Shown piece by piece: positions 1 through 6,766 of a stretch of 12,952 bases of DNA (within the stretch, counting starts at the first letter, position 1; each line of letters starts with the position of its first letter). The notes below the pieces were generated by a model. That model did not search any database. It was not told the DNA's origin and was given only the letters and a program-made list of their open reading frames with translations. Where the stretch lies: the NCBI RefSeq assembly GCF_937976265.1, contig NZ_CALJRX010000341.1, positions 1 through 12,952 of the forward strand. Reading direction: 5' to 3'. This DNA comes from an uncultured Haemophilus sp. Its GTDB lineage: Bacteria > Pseudomonadota > Gammaproteobacteria > Enterobacterales > Pasteurellaceae. The position numbers and the translations under genes were made by a program.

Positions 1-53
1 CCCATGACGAAATGATTGAAAGCAGATTTTATTTCATTTTGATCGATCATCAT
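1..53 (-). CDS. cysZ: Probable CysZ sulfate permease, N-terminal fragment
   Basis: Only the first 17 codons, reading leftward off the window edge, are present: MMIDQNEIKSAFNHFVMG. An AAAGGA ribosome binding site (57-62) stands just before two adjacent ATG codons (51-53 and 48-50). Either could be the start; the second gives better spacing from the binding site. The phrase F-x-x-F-V-M-G followed by a gene running away from zipA resembles the start of CysZ, the inner-membrane sulfate transporter of the cysteine pathway, and cysZ sits next to zipA in E. coli and, from memory, in H. influenzae. The name rests mainly on this neighbourhood, because too little protein is visible to show a domain. 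The gene is divergent from zipA and shares a 167-base intergenic region with it. Confidence 0.6.
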   Translation of the reverse strand, partial: MMIDQNEIKSAFNHFVM

Positions 54-160
54 TGTTCCTTTAAATTGAAAAGTAAAAAATACAAAATGTCACAGAAAGA
101 CAATATTTTTTGAGAAAAATTCCATCTCATCCCTTTTAATATCTTGTTTGCTTTCCTATT

Positions 161-187
161 TTTTCACCTGTGGAAATGTGATAGGAT
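161..187 (+). promoter_or_regulatory. Putative zipA promoter with extended -10
   Basis: TAGGAT at 182-187 is preceded by TG at 179-180 with one base between, which matches the extended -10 form TGnTAnnnT. The T-rich stretch around 161-166 (TTTTCA) is a weak -35 with 15-base spacing. An extended -10 can work with a poor -35. The start of zipA lies about 34 bases downstream. This is a pattern match only. The rest of 54-220 is very AT-rich and must also hold the leftward promoter of the divergent gene, for which I see no clear box pair. Confidence 0.4.
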
Positions 188-220
188 TAGCAAAAATCAT
201 TGCGTTAAGGAGCAACAAGA

Positions 221-1261
221 ATGGACTTAAATACCATTTTGATTATTTTAGGGGTAATTGCTTTAATTGCCTTAGTGGTACACGGATTATGGTCAAATCG
301 CCGTGAGAAATCAAAATATTTTAAAAGCGCGAATACATTTAACCGCACTTCTAAAAACGGTGAGGTCAATCCTTTTTCGCAAGCTGCTGATCCTAATGCG
401 GATATTCGTTTAACACATCGCGCTCAAGCGGCACAGCCTGTACAACAACATGTTCAACCTAAAGTAGCACCACAGGCAGCAAGCCAACAGCAATTTAATT
501 TTGATGAGCAGCGCGCTCAAGTGGATGCGCGTCAAATAGAAAAAAGCGTGGATGATATTAAAATCTCTCTACCAAATCAGCCGGTTTATGAGATGAATAC
601 TACGCAACCTGCTCCTGCGCCAGCTCCACAACCTGAACCCGTGGTTTATCCTGAAACGAATGTACAACCAAAACCGCGTGTAGCAGAAATGACAATCGAA
701 GAATTAGAAGCACAAAGCAATGATTTTGATGGTGTGAATTCTTCTTCGCCTGAATTGCGTGAGCAGTTAGCCGAGATGTCATTAAATCCAACTCAAGAAC
801 CTGTTCATGAGAACGTGCATTTTAATTATCACGAGCCCGTAGAAGTGGAAAAACCGAAACAAACCACAGGGTTTGTTCAACTTTATGTCATTTCAAATCA
901 AAATCGTGAATTCTATGGTCCACAATTATCCCAGTCTTTAGAAAACCTCGGGTTTATTTTTGGTGAGCGTCAAATGTATCACCGCCACTTTGATTTAAGT
1001 GTGGCAAGTCCGGTGTTATTTAGCGTGGCAAACATTGAACAACCGGGTACGTTTGATTATTACAATATGGCTGAGTTTTCAACGATGGGTGTGGTGCTCT
1101 TTATGCAGTTGCCATCACCAGGTAATAATTTGGCGAACTTACGTATGATGATTCGCGCAGCGAAAACCATCGCAGAAGATTTAGGTGGCGTGGTATTGAC
1201 TGATCAGCAAGAGATTTTTGATGATATGGCTGAGCAGGATTACTTATCTCGCATCGCATAA
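221..1261 (+). CDS. zipA: Cell division protein ZipA
   Basis: ZipA is an inner-membrane division protein that tethers FtsZ polymers to the membrane at the septum. The 346-residue product has the family's layout. An N-terminal membrane anchor spans about residues 5-24, directly followed by basic residues (SNRREKSK). A long flexible linker covers about 35-210 and is rich in Pro, Gln and Ala, with a PAPAPAP run near 130. The globular FtsZ-binding domain covers about 214-346 and shows the family phrases GFIFGE, MYHRH, LFSVAN and PGTFD, and GGVVL near 322. E. coli ZipA has 328 residues; the extra length here is in the linker. The start has a good AAGGAG site a few bases upstream. An uptake sequence lies inside the gene at 342-350 and encodes part of N-R-T-S. 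A hairpin follows the stop, before ligA. Confidence 0.97.
   Translation: MDLNTILIILGVIALIALVVHGLWSNRREKSKYFKSANTFNRTSKNGEVNPFSQAADPNADIRLTHRAQAAQPVQQHVQPKVAPQAASQQQFNFDEQRAQVDARQIEKSVDDIKISLPNQPVYEMNTTQPAPAPAPQPEPVVYPETNVQPKPRVAEMTIEELEAQSNDFDGVNSSSPELREQLAEMSLNPTQEPVHENVHFNYHEPVEVEKPKQTTGFVQLYVISNQNREFYGPQLSQSLENLGFIFGERQMYHRHFDLSVASPVLFSVANIEQPGTFDYYNMAEFSTMGVVLFMQLPSPGNNLANLRMMIRAAKTIAEDLGGVVLTDQQEIFDDMAEQDYLSRIA
342..350 (-). repeat. DNA uptake sequence in zipA
   Basis: Exact ACCGCACTT, the complement of the Hin-type core AAGTGCGGT. It lies inside zipA near codons 41-43, at the start of the variable linker, where sequence constraint is low. Confidence 0.9.
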
Positions 1262-1277
1262 AACGCACGAAAAAATA

Positions 1278-1286
1278 ACCGCACTT
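1278..1286 (-). repeat. DNA uptake sequence between zipA and ligA
   Basis: Exact ACCGCACTT core, 17 bases after the zipA stop and immediately before the GC-rich hairpin at 1288. Confidence 0.92.
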
Positions 1287-1287
1287 T

Positions 1288-1314
1288 GGGCGAGCCGATG
1301 GTTCGCCCATTTTA
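1288..1314 (+). terminator. Terminator or attenuator between zipA and ligA
   Basis: GGGCGAGCC (1288-1296) pairs with GGTTCGCCC (1300-1308): nine pairs including one G-T, around a three-base GAT loop. It is followed by ATTTTAA. The stem is strong but the T-run is short, so partial read-through into ligA, which starts 30 bases later, is plausible. Confidence 0.65.
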
Positions 1315-1343
1315 ATTCAATGAGCAAACCATTAGAGAACATT

Positions 1344-3353
1344 ATGAGCCTTCAGCAACAAATTGATACATTACGTCAGGATCTTCGTCGTTATGAATAT
1401 GAATATCATGTATTGGATAACCCAACCATTCCTGACGCGGAATATGACCGTTTATTTCATCAACTTAAAGCCTTAGAAGCCGCCCATCCGGAACTCATTA
1501 CGGCAGATTCACCTACTCAGCGTGTAGGCGCCAAACCGCTTTCTGGTTTTGCACAAATTCGTCATGAAATTCCAATGTTGTCTTTGGATAATGCTTTTTC
1601 AGACGAGGAATTTTATGCATTCGTAAAACGCATTGAAGATCGTCTTATTCGTTTGCCTGAACCACTCACTTTCTGCTGTGAACCCAAATTAGATGGTTTA
1701 GCAGTGAGTATTTTGTATGTAAATGGCGTACTGACTCAAGCGGCAACTCGCGGTGATGGAACAACAGGGGAAGATATTACCGCGAATATCCGCACGATTC
1801 GAAATATTCCGTTGCAACTTTTAATGGATAATCCACCCGCTCGTTTAGAAGTGCGCGGTGAAGTGTTTATGCCACACGCAGGCTTTGAGCGCTTAAATCA
1901 ACAGGCTTTAGAGAAAGGTGAGAAAACTTTTGCTAACCCACGTAATGCAGCAGCAGGTTCGTTGCGCCAGCTCGATCCAAAAATTACGAGTAAGCGTCCA
2001 TTGGTATTGAATGCTTATGGTATTGGTATTGCCGAAGGGGTAGATTTGCCGAATACGCATTATGATCGTTTGCAATGGTTGAAGTCTATTGGGATTCCGG
2101 TAAACCCAGAAATCCGTTTATGTAACGGCACAGATGAAGTGTTGGATTTTTATCGTGATATTCAAAATAAACGCAGTGCTCTTGGCTACGATATTGATGG
2201 AACCGTGTTGAAAATCAATGATATTGCGTTGCAAGAGAAATTAGGTTTTATTTCCAAAGCGCCACGTTGGGCGATTGCTTATAAATTCCCTGCACAAGAG
2301 GAATTAACTCGCCTAAATGATGTGGAATTCCAAGTGGGCAGAACGGGGGCGATTACACCTGTTGCCAAATTAGAACCGGTATTTGTGGCAGGAGTAACGG
2401 TAAGTAATGCGACGTTACATAATGGCGATGAAATTGAACGCTTGGACATTGCGATTGGCGATACGGTGGTGATCCGTCGAGCGGGAGATGTGATCCCACA
2501 AATTATCGGCGTATTACATGACCGTCGCCCGGCAGATGCGAGACCGATCATTTTCCCTAAAACTTGTCCTGTATGTGATTCGGCCATTGTTCGTATTGAA
2601 GGTGAAGCCGTCGCGCGTTGTACGGGCGGTTTGTTCTGTGCTGCACAGCGTAAAGAAGCGCTTAAACATTTCGTTTCTCGCAAGGCCATGGATATTGATG
2701 GTGTAGGGGGCAAATTAATTGAGCAGTTGGTGGATCGTGAATTAATTCATACGCCAGCCGATTTATTCAAGTTAGATTTAACCACACTGACTCGTTTGGA
2801 AAGAATGGGCGCAAAATCGGCTGAAAATGCATTGGCGAGCCTTGAAAAAGCGAAAAATACGACGTTAGCACGTTTTATTTTTGCTTTAGGGATTCGTGAA
2901 GTGGGTGAAGCAACGGCATTGAATTTAGCCAATCATTTCAAAACCCTCGAAGCGTTACAAAATGCAGATTTAGACGCCTTACAACAAGTACCGGATGTGG
3001 GCGAAGTGGTGGCAAATCGTATTTTAGCGTTTTGGCACGAGCCACATAACGTGGCTGTGGTGAATGATCTTATCCAACAAGGCGTACATTGGGATGATGT
3101 AGAAGTAAAAGAAGTAGGTGAGAATCTCTTTAAAGGTAAAACGGTCGTGCTAACCGGTACGCTTACTCAAATGGGCCGTAATGAAGCTAAAGCGCTATTA
3201 CAAGAGATGGGCGCGAAAGTGAGTGGTTCGGTTTCAGCGAAAACAGATTTTGTGATTGCAGGAGATGCGGCGGGTTCTAAACTGACAAAAGCGCAAGAAT
3301 TAGGCGTGGCTGTTTTAACGGAAGAAGAGTTCCTTGCTGAAATTCAGTCATAA
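1344..3353 (+). CDS. ligA: NAD-dependent DNA ligase LigA
   Basis: LigA seals nicks in duplex DNA in replication and repair using NAD+ as the source of the adenylyl group. From the ATG at 1344 the protein has 669 residues (E. coli LigA has 671). The nucleotidyltransferase lysine is K115 in E-P-K-L-D-G. The NAD-binding Ia region is at the N-terminus (YEYEYHVLDNP, 18-27). The zinc-finger cysteines are C408, C411, C426 and C432. Helix-hairpin-helix repeats follow (about 450-580), with a C-terminal BRCT domain (about 593-669, FKGKTVVLTGTL). These positions agree with E. coli and fix the start. The frame is open upstream to 1218, overlapping the zipA end, and there is another in-frame ATG at 1320, but neither upstream choice fits the family. 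The ribosome binding site before 1344 is weak (AGAGAA). Expression likely depends on read-through from zipA or on a local promoter I could not identify. Confidence 0.97.
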   Translation: MSLQQQIDTLRQDLRRYEYEYHVLDNPTIPDAEYDRLFHQLKALEAAHPELITADSPTQRVGAKPLSGFAQIRHEIPMLSLDNAFSDEEFYAFVKRIEDRLIRLPEPLTFCCEPKLDGLAVSILYVNGVLTQAATRGDGTTGEDITANIRTIRNIPLQLLMDNPPARLEVRGEVFMPHAGFERLNQQALEKGEKTFANPRNAAAGSLRQLDPKITSKRPLVLNAYGIGIAEGVDLPNTHYDRLQWLKSIGIPVNPEIRLCNGTDEVLDFYRDIQNKRSALGYDIDGTVLKINDIALQEKLGFISKAPRWAIAYKFPAQEELTRLNDVEFQVGRTGAITPVAKLEPVFVAGVTVSNATLHNGDEIERLDIAIGDTVVIRRAGDVIPQIIGVLHDRRPADARPIIFPKTCPVCDSAIVRIEGEAVARCTGGLFCAAQRKEALKHFVSRKAMDIDGVGGKLIEQLVDRELIHTPADLFKLDLTTLTRLERMGAKSAENALASLEKAKNTTLARFIFALGIREVGEATALNLANHFKTLEALQNADLDALQQVPDVGEVVANRILAFWHEPHNVAVVNDLIQQGVHWDDVEVKEVGENLFKGKTVVLTGTLTQMGRNEAKALLQEMGAKVSGSVSAKTDFVIAGDAAGSKLTKAQELGVAVLTEEEFLAEIQS

Positions 3354-3370
3354 CTAAACAGTTAGAAAAC

Positions 3371-3403
3371 AAAATGGGGCGTAGATGATACGCCCCATTT
3401 TTT
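3371..3403. terminator. Bidirectional terminator between ligA and tyrP
   Basis: AAAATGGGGCGTA (3371-3383) and TACGCCCCATTTT (3389-3401) form a perfect 13-bp stem around a five-base GATGA loop. A run of six T follows on the plus strand (3398-3403). On the minus strand the stem is followed by TTTTGTTTTC. It lies between two convergent genes and should stop transcription from both sides. Confidence 0.93.
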
Positions 3404-3427
3404 ATCTCAAAAACACGCTCAAAATTG

Positions 3428-3436
3428 ACCGCACTT
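3428..3436 (-). repeat. DNA uptake sequence at the tyrP 3' end
   Basis: Exact ACCGCACTT core. Its last base overlaps the last base of the tyrP stop codon. Confidence 0.9.
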
Positions 3437-4656
3437 TAACCCGCTACTGCAGGTAAATAACCCGCTTGAATTAAGAATGGCACGATCATAATCGCCACAC
3501 CAATGACTAACGCAATCACTAAGGTTACGTTTCCACCGATTACGCGATAAGGCAGATTTGGATTCGCTTGACGTGTTTTCCATGCTAGTCCGATAGGCAA
3601 AATCAAGCAGTAGAACGCGCAGAGTAAACCCGCATAGCTTAATGCCGCGATAAAGCCTTCAGGATAATACAAGGCGAATGCAAGTGGTGGCGTGAAGGCG
3701 GCAACCGTCAGTGTCAAACGATTGTGTGGTAATTTGTAACGTTTAAATAAATCGCCTAAACCTTCAAATACCCCTAGCATCACACCAAGGAAAGAGGTGA
3801 TTAATGCAAGTGCTGAGAACACACGTACGACTTCACCCATGATATGAGAGTTTGTGATTTGGCGTGTTGCATTGACTAAGCCGTTAAGGGTTGGATCCGC
3901 TTGTAACACTTGCACAAATTCATTTTGGCTTAATACACCGTGAGTCGCTAATTGCCACACTAAATAAGCCACAAGTGGAATCGCTGTACCAATTAAAATC
4001 GCTTTACGGAATTGAGTAACACTACCATCTAAATAGCTGTTTACGCTGCCCATGATGATGTGGAAGCCAAAAGAGGTAAAGAAAATTGGTGCCGCAGAGA
4101 TCACGAAAGCATAATTTAAAGGTAAGGCCATCAAGTTATCGACAGACACTTTGGGTAGCATCATAAATAACACAAAAGCAAAGGCAATTAATTTACCAAT
4201 AAATAAAATACGGGTGGCACCATCAACGCCTCTTGTACCTACAACCACAAAGGCACCGAGTACGACGGTAAATAAAATGATTGAAAGTTCGGAGGAAAGA
4301 CTTTCAAAGCCAAAAGCGGTTGGTAAACCCGATAATAATGAACCGCCACCGGTGATGTAGGCCGCAGAAAGGGCATAAAGTAAAATGAGCAAGCTAAAAG
4401 TCGCCAAGACACGCCCAGTGATGCCGAAGTATTTCTCAGCGAGAGTCGCCACGCCATCATTCAAACGATCTGCAGTTTGGTACACTTCAACAAAAAGTAA
4501 ACCGCTGTAAACCAAAAGTGCCCATAAGCCGACTAATAAGAAAACGGTGTAACCAAAACCAATACCGGCAGAGGTTAATGGCATCGCGAGCATCCCTGCC
4601 CCGATGGTTGTGCCAGCAATGATTAAGGCACTGCCGAATGTTTTGTTTTTTAGCAT
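3436..4656 (-). CDS. tyrP: Tyrosine/aromatic amino acid permease, TyrP type
   Basis: This is an inner-membrane proton-coupled transporter of the hydroxy/aromatic amino acid permease (HAAAP) family. The 406-residue protein is almost wholly hydrophobic, consistent with about 11 membrane helices. The conserved N-terminal phrase GTTIGAGMLAMPLTSAG (residues 15-31) is the unwound first helix of this family. The length equals that of E. coli TyrP (about 403). TyrP, Mtr and TnaB are close relatives; I favour TyrP from the overall sequence, but the exact substrate is inferred. The start has a strong GGAGGA site (4663-4669). The gene begins 36 bases after tdk with no hairpin between, so it is probably the last gene of the tsaD-tdk transcript. 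H. influenzae carries two tyrP-like genes, one next to tdk, as here. Confidence 0.92.
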   Translation of the reverse strand: MLKNKTFGSALIIAGTTIGAGMLAMPLTSAGIGFGYTVFLLVGLWALLVYSGLLFVEVYQTADRLNDGVATLAEKYFGITGRVLATFSLLILLYALSAAYITGGGSLLSGLPTAFGFESLSSELSIILFTVVLGAFVVVGTRGVDGATRILFIGKLIAFAFVLFMMLPKVSVDNLMALPLNYAFVISAAPIFFTSFGFHIIMGSVNSYLDGSVTQFRKAILIGTAIPLVAYLVWQLATHGVLSQNEFVQVLQADPTLNGLVNATRQITNSHIMGEVVRVFSALALITSFLGVMLGVFEGLGDLFKRYKLPHNRLTLTVAAFTPPLAFALYYPEGFIAALSYAGLLCAFYCLILPIGLAWKTRQANPNLPYRVIGGNVTLVIALVIGVAIMIVPFLIQAGYLPAVAG

Positions 4657-4692
4657 AAAATTGTCCTCCGAGTATAAAATTGAAAAACGAAG

Positions 4693-5274
4693 TTAAAGCT
4701 GACCGCACTTTTCTTTGTAATGATAGCGGCAAACCGAAAGATAAGAGTCGTTTCCACCAATTTGGATTTGTTCCCCTTCCTTAATGACTTCACCTTGTTC
4801 ATTTAAACGTAAAACGAAATTGGCTTTACGTCCACAATAACAGATTGTTTTTAATTCTTCTAGTTGATCTGCCCAAGCAAGTAAATACTTACTGCCTTCA
4901 AATAGCTCTGCTTGGAAGTCGGTACGCAAGCCATAACAAAGCACAGGAATCTTCAGTTTATCCACGACATCGCTTAATTGATAGACCTGCTGTTTCGTTA
5001 AAAACTGGGCTTCGTCAACTAAAACACAATGAATGTTTTCTTGTTGTAAACGTTGACTCACTTCGGCAAAAAGGTCACTCGTTGACGTAAATAAATTCGC
5101 ATCTTCATGAATACCAATACGTGACGTGACTTTGCCTAACCCAAAGCGGTCATCAATGGCTGCCGTATAAACCATGGTGTTCATATTGCGTTCACGATAG
5201 TTATAGGAAGACTGCAGCAACGTGGTTGATTTGCCCGCATTCATCGTAGAGTAGTAAAAATAGAGTTTTGCCAT
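4693..5274 (-). CDS. tdk: Thymidine kinase
   Basis: Tdk phosphorylates thymidine (and deoxyuridine) with ATP in the cytosol, the salvage route to dTMP. The 193-residue protein is a type II (TK1-like) enzyme. It has a P-loop at residues 9-16 (STMNAGKS), the Walker B/catalytic motif VDEAQF at 86-91 with E88 as the general base, and a lasso with a structural zinc site built from C145, C147, C182 and H185. The start ATG overlaps the stop of the preceding 78-residue gene by one base (TAATG) and has only a weak ribosome binding site, so translation is probably coupled. An uptake sequence supplies the final codons (K-C-G-Q-L). E. coli Tdk is somewhat longer (205 residues), with the difference mostly in the C-terminal tail. 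Confidence 0.97.
   Translation of the reverse strand: MAKLYFYYSTMNAGKSTTLLQSSYNYRERNMNTMVYTAAIDDRFGLGKVTSRIGIHEDANLFTSTSDLFAEVSQRLQQENIHCVLVDEAQFLTKQQVYQLSDVVDKLKIPVLCYGLRTDFQAELFEGSKYLLAWADQLEELKTICYCGRKANFVLRLNEQGEVIKEGEQIQIGGNDSYLSVCRYHYKEKCGQL
4702..4710 (-). repeat. DNA uptake sequence encoding the tdk C-terminus
   Basis: Exact core, reading AAGTGCGGT in the sense direction of tdk, where it encodes the end of K-C-G-Q-L just before the stop codon. Confidence 0.9.
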
Positions 5275-5510
5275 TATTTAATCACCCATTTCCAGAAATA
5301 ATAGGCAATAAATCCTGCAACAGGTGGACAGGCTGCGAGCATAAAGGTCCCGTAAGTGGCACCACCGCCAACCATTTTTCCGGCAGCTGAAAGCGCGCTA
5401 ACGATATCACTACTTGGCGTGGTAAAAATCCATGCGCCAATAATCGCGAGCACTAAAAAACAAGCGATACCGGCTGCACGCATGGCTCTTACTTTAATCA
5501 TATTTTCCAT
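5274..5510 (-). CDS. Uncharacterised small two-helix membrane protein
   Basis: I do not recognise this family. The 78-residue protein has two hydrophobic segments, about residues 12-30 and 53-75. They are joined by a polar, Gly-rich loop (TPSSD at 31-35, GKMVGGG at 44-50). K6, R8 and R11 precede the first helix and K74 and K78 end the protein, so by the positive-inside rule both ends are likely cytoplasmic. A single Cys-Pro-Pro (61-63) kinks the second helix. It is almost certainly a real gene: its AAGGA binding site overlaps the tsaD stop codon, the start follows tsaD by nine bases, and its own stop overlaps the tdk start. Translation is thus coupled on both sides. An in-frame ATG at codon 4 is a less well-spaced alternative. 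No role can be assigned from sequence. Confidence 0.85.
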   Translation of the reverse strand: MENMIKVRAMRAAGIACFLVLAIIGAWIFTTPSSDIVSALSAAGKMVGGGATYGTFMLAACPPVAGFIAYYFWKWVIK

Positions 5511-5519
5511 ATCTTTTCC

Positions 5520-6548
5520 TTAAATTGCAGGGAGTTCGGCCATCGCCCAACGAGGTTTAACATCAATGGCGAGATCGCTATGCTGACCTTGTTTTAAGCG
5601 TAAAAAGCCCGTATAGGCAATCATGGCACCATTATCGGTACAAAATTGAGGTTGCGGATAAAATACTTCACCACCAAGATTTTTCATCATAGTGCCAAGG
5701 GTTTCACGCAATTTTTTGTTTGCACTCACCCCGCCAGCAATCACTAAGCGTTTATAGCCCGTTTCTTTTAAGGCACGTTTGCATTTAATTGCAAGTGTAT
5801 CCACGACGGAATCTTGGAAGGCAAACGCAATATCGGCTTTGGTTTGTTCGGTTAATTCGCCTTCTTGCTTGATCGCCTGATTAATGGTGTTAGCCGCTGA
5901 GGTTTTTAAACCTGAAAAGCTAAAATCAAGGCCTGGTCGATCTGTCATTGGACGTGGAAACACAAAACGATCTGGCGATCCTTTTTCGGCTAAACGTGAA
6001 AGTGCCGCACCGCCAGGGTAATCTAACCCTAATAATTTTGCAGTTTTATCAAAAGCCTCACCAGCCGCATCATCAATAGATTCACCAATAACTTCATATT
6101 TACCTACGCCATCAACGCGCACTAACTGTGTATGTCCACCTGAAACTAAGAGGGCAATAAATGGAAAGTGCGGTCGATTTTCATCAAGCATTGGCGCAAG
6201 TAGGTGACCTTCCATATGGTGTACGCCAATAGCGGGCACATTCCAGGCATAAGCCAGTGAACGCGCGATCGTTGCGCCCACTAATAATGCGCCCACTAAA
6301 CCTGGGCCACTTGTATAGGCGATACCATCAATTTGATCAGCGGTTAAATTGGCTTCTTCTAATGCGGCTTTAATTAATGGCGCTGTTTTGCGAATGTGAT
6401 CGCGGGAAGCCAGTTCTGGCACCACACCGCCGTAATCCGCATGCAAGGCAATTTGCGTGTAGAGTTGATTGGCAATTAAGCCTTTGTCTTCATCATAAAT
6501 CGCGACACCTGTTTCATCACAGGAGGTTTCGATTCCTAAAATACGCAT
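5520..6548 (-). CDS. tsaD: tRNA t6A threonylcarbamoyltransferase TsaD
   Basis: TsaD (formerly Gcp/YgjD) transfers the threonylcarbamoyl group from threonylcarbamoyl-AMP to A37 of tRNAs that read ANN codons, working with TsaB and TsaE in the cytosol. The 342-residue protein has the ASKHA nucleotide-binding fold: GIETSCDET at 5-13, the metal-binding H111 and H115 in HHMEGH, LVSGGHT at 134-140, the phosphate loop AGGVSAN at 271-277, and the metal-ligand aspartate in CTDNGAM (D305). Length matches E. coli (337). An uptake sequence lies inside the gene. The ribosome binding site is modest (GAGAAGAAA before ATG). Upstream, a TAAAAT -10-like hexamer sits at 6582-6587 on the minus strand, without a good -35. 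It heads the leftward gene string and is divergent from rpsU, as in many gammaproteobacteria. Confidence 0.98.
   Translation of the reverse strand: MRILGIETSCDETGVAIYDEDKGLIANQLYTQIALHADYGGVVPELASRDHIRKTAPLIKAALEEANLTADQIDGIAYTSGPGLVGALLVGATIARSLAYAWNVPAIGVHHMEGHLLAPMLDENRPHFPFIALLVSGGHTQLVRVDGVGKYEVIGESIDDAAGEAFDKTAKLLGLDYPGGAALSRLAEKGSPDRFVFPRPMTDRPGLDFSFSGLKTSAANTINQAIKQEGELTEQTKADIAFAFQDSVVDTLAIKCKRALKETGYKRLVIAGGVSANKKLRETLGTMMKNLGGEVFYPQPQFCTDNGAMIAYTGFLRLKQGQHSDLAIDVKPRWAMAELPAI
6166..6174 (+). repeat. DNA uptake sequence in tsaD
   Basis: Exact AAGTGCGGT followed by an AT-rich tract (CGATTTTC). Read in tsaD it encodes part of R-P-H-F at residues 125-128, next to the metal-binding HHMEGH region. 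Confidence 0.92.
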
Positions 6549-6639
6549 TTTCTTCTCATTTTATTAAAAAAATTGGCAAAGATTTTACCTTGTTTAGCCC
6601 GCTTAAACCAGTTCAAACGCCAAATTTTCAGCAAATAGG

Positions 6640-6671
6640 CGATCTTTCCTTTGCTTTTGCAGGGAAGATCG
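6640..6671. promoter_or_regulatory. Inverted repeat around the rpsU -35 box
   Basis: CGATCTTTCC (6640-6649) and GGGAAGATCG (6662-6671) form a 10-bp inverted repeat with one T-G pair and a 12-base spacer. The spacer contains the rpsU -35 hexamer (TTGCTT, 6651-6656), and the right arm ends two bases before the -10. Each arm carries a GATC site. No T-run follows on either strand, so it is not a terminator. It looks like an operator, but no known regulator motif is recognised. Confidence 0.5.
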
Positions 6672-6679
6672 ATTAGAAT
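6651..6679 (+). promoter_or_regulatory. Probable main rpsU-dnaG-rpoD promoter
   Basis: TTGCTT (6651-6656) and TAGAAT (6674-6679) are separated by 17 bases, giving a good sigma-70 match. The expected transcript start near 6686 leaves an 80-base leader before rpsU. Confidence 0.65.
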
Positions 6680-6690
6680 TGCGTCCTTTA

Positions 6691-6720
6691 TTGAATTTGC
6701 CGTTCATTCGGCAGTAATAA
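6691..6720 (+). promoter_or_regulatory. Possible second rpsU promoter
   Basis: TTGAAT (6691-6696) and TAATAA (6715-6720) are 18 bases apart. A small TGCCG/CGGCA hairpin (6698-6713) lies between them. E. coli has tandem promoters before rpsU, which makes a second one plausible, but the match is moderate. Confidence 0.35.
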
Positions 6721-6766
6721 AAATTTAAAATTGCAATTAAATTAAACTCATTGAGGTGATTGGCTT

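Noticed and set aside
65..93. GTGACA and TTCAAT, 17 bases apart on the minus strand, as a promoter for the divergent gene
   Set aside because: The transcript would start inside or at the ribosome binding site at 57-62, leaving no usable leader.
174..195. Possible CRP site before zipA (AAATGTGA half at 174-181)
   Set aside because: The left half is perfect, but the right half (TAGCA in place of TCACA) is poor and the site would overlap the extended -10. One half-site in AT-rich DNA is weak evidence.
1218..1343. Longer LigA start overlapping zipA
   Set aside because: K115 and the four zinc cysteines match E. coli numbering exactly only from ATG 1344; the upstream residues do not resemble the family.
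2279..2713. 144-codon open frame opposite ligA
   Set aside because: It lies wholly inside ligA on the other strand, with a Ser/Thr/Pro-rich, unstructured product and no plausible ribosome binding site context. It is a shadow of ligA codon use.
6698..6713. TGCCG/CGGCA mini-hairpin in the rpsU leader as a riboswitch or protein-binding element
   Set aside because: The stem is only five pairs and has no further structure; this is too little to call an RNA element.
6549..6766. LexA box before rpsU, as known in E. coli
   Set aside because: No CTG triplet occurs in this stretch on the plus strand, so a CTG-N10-CAG box is impossible.
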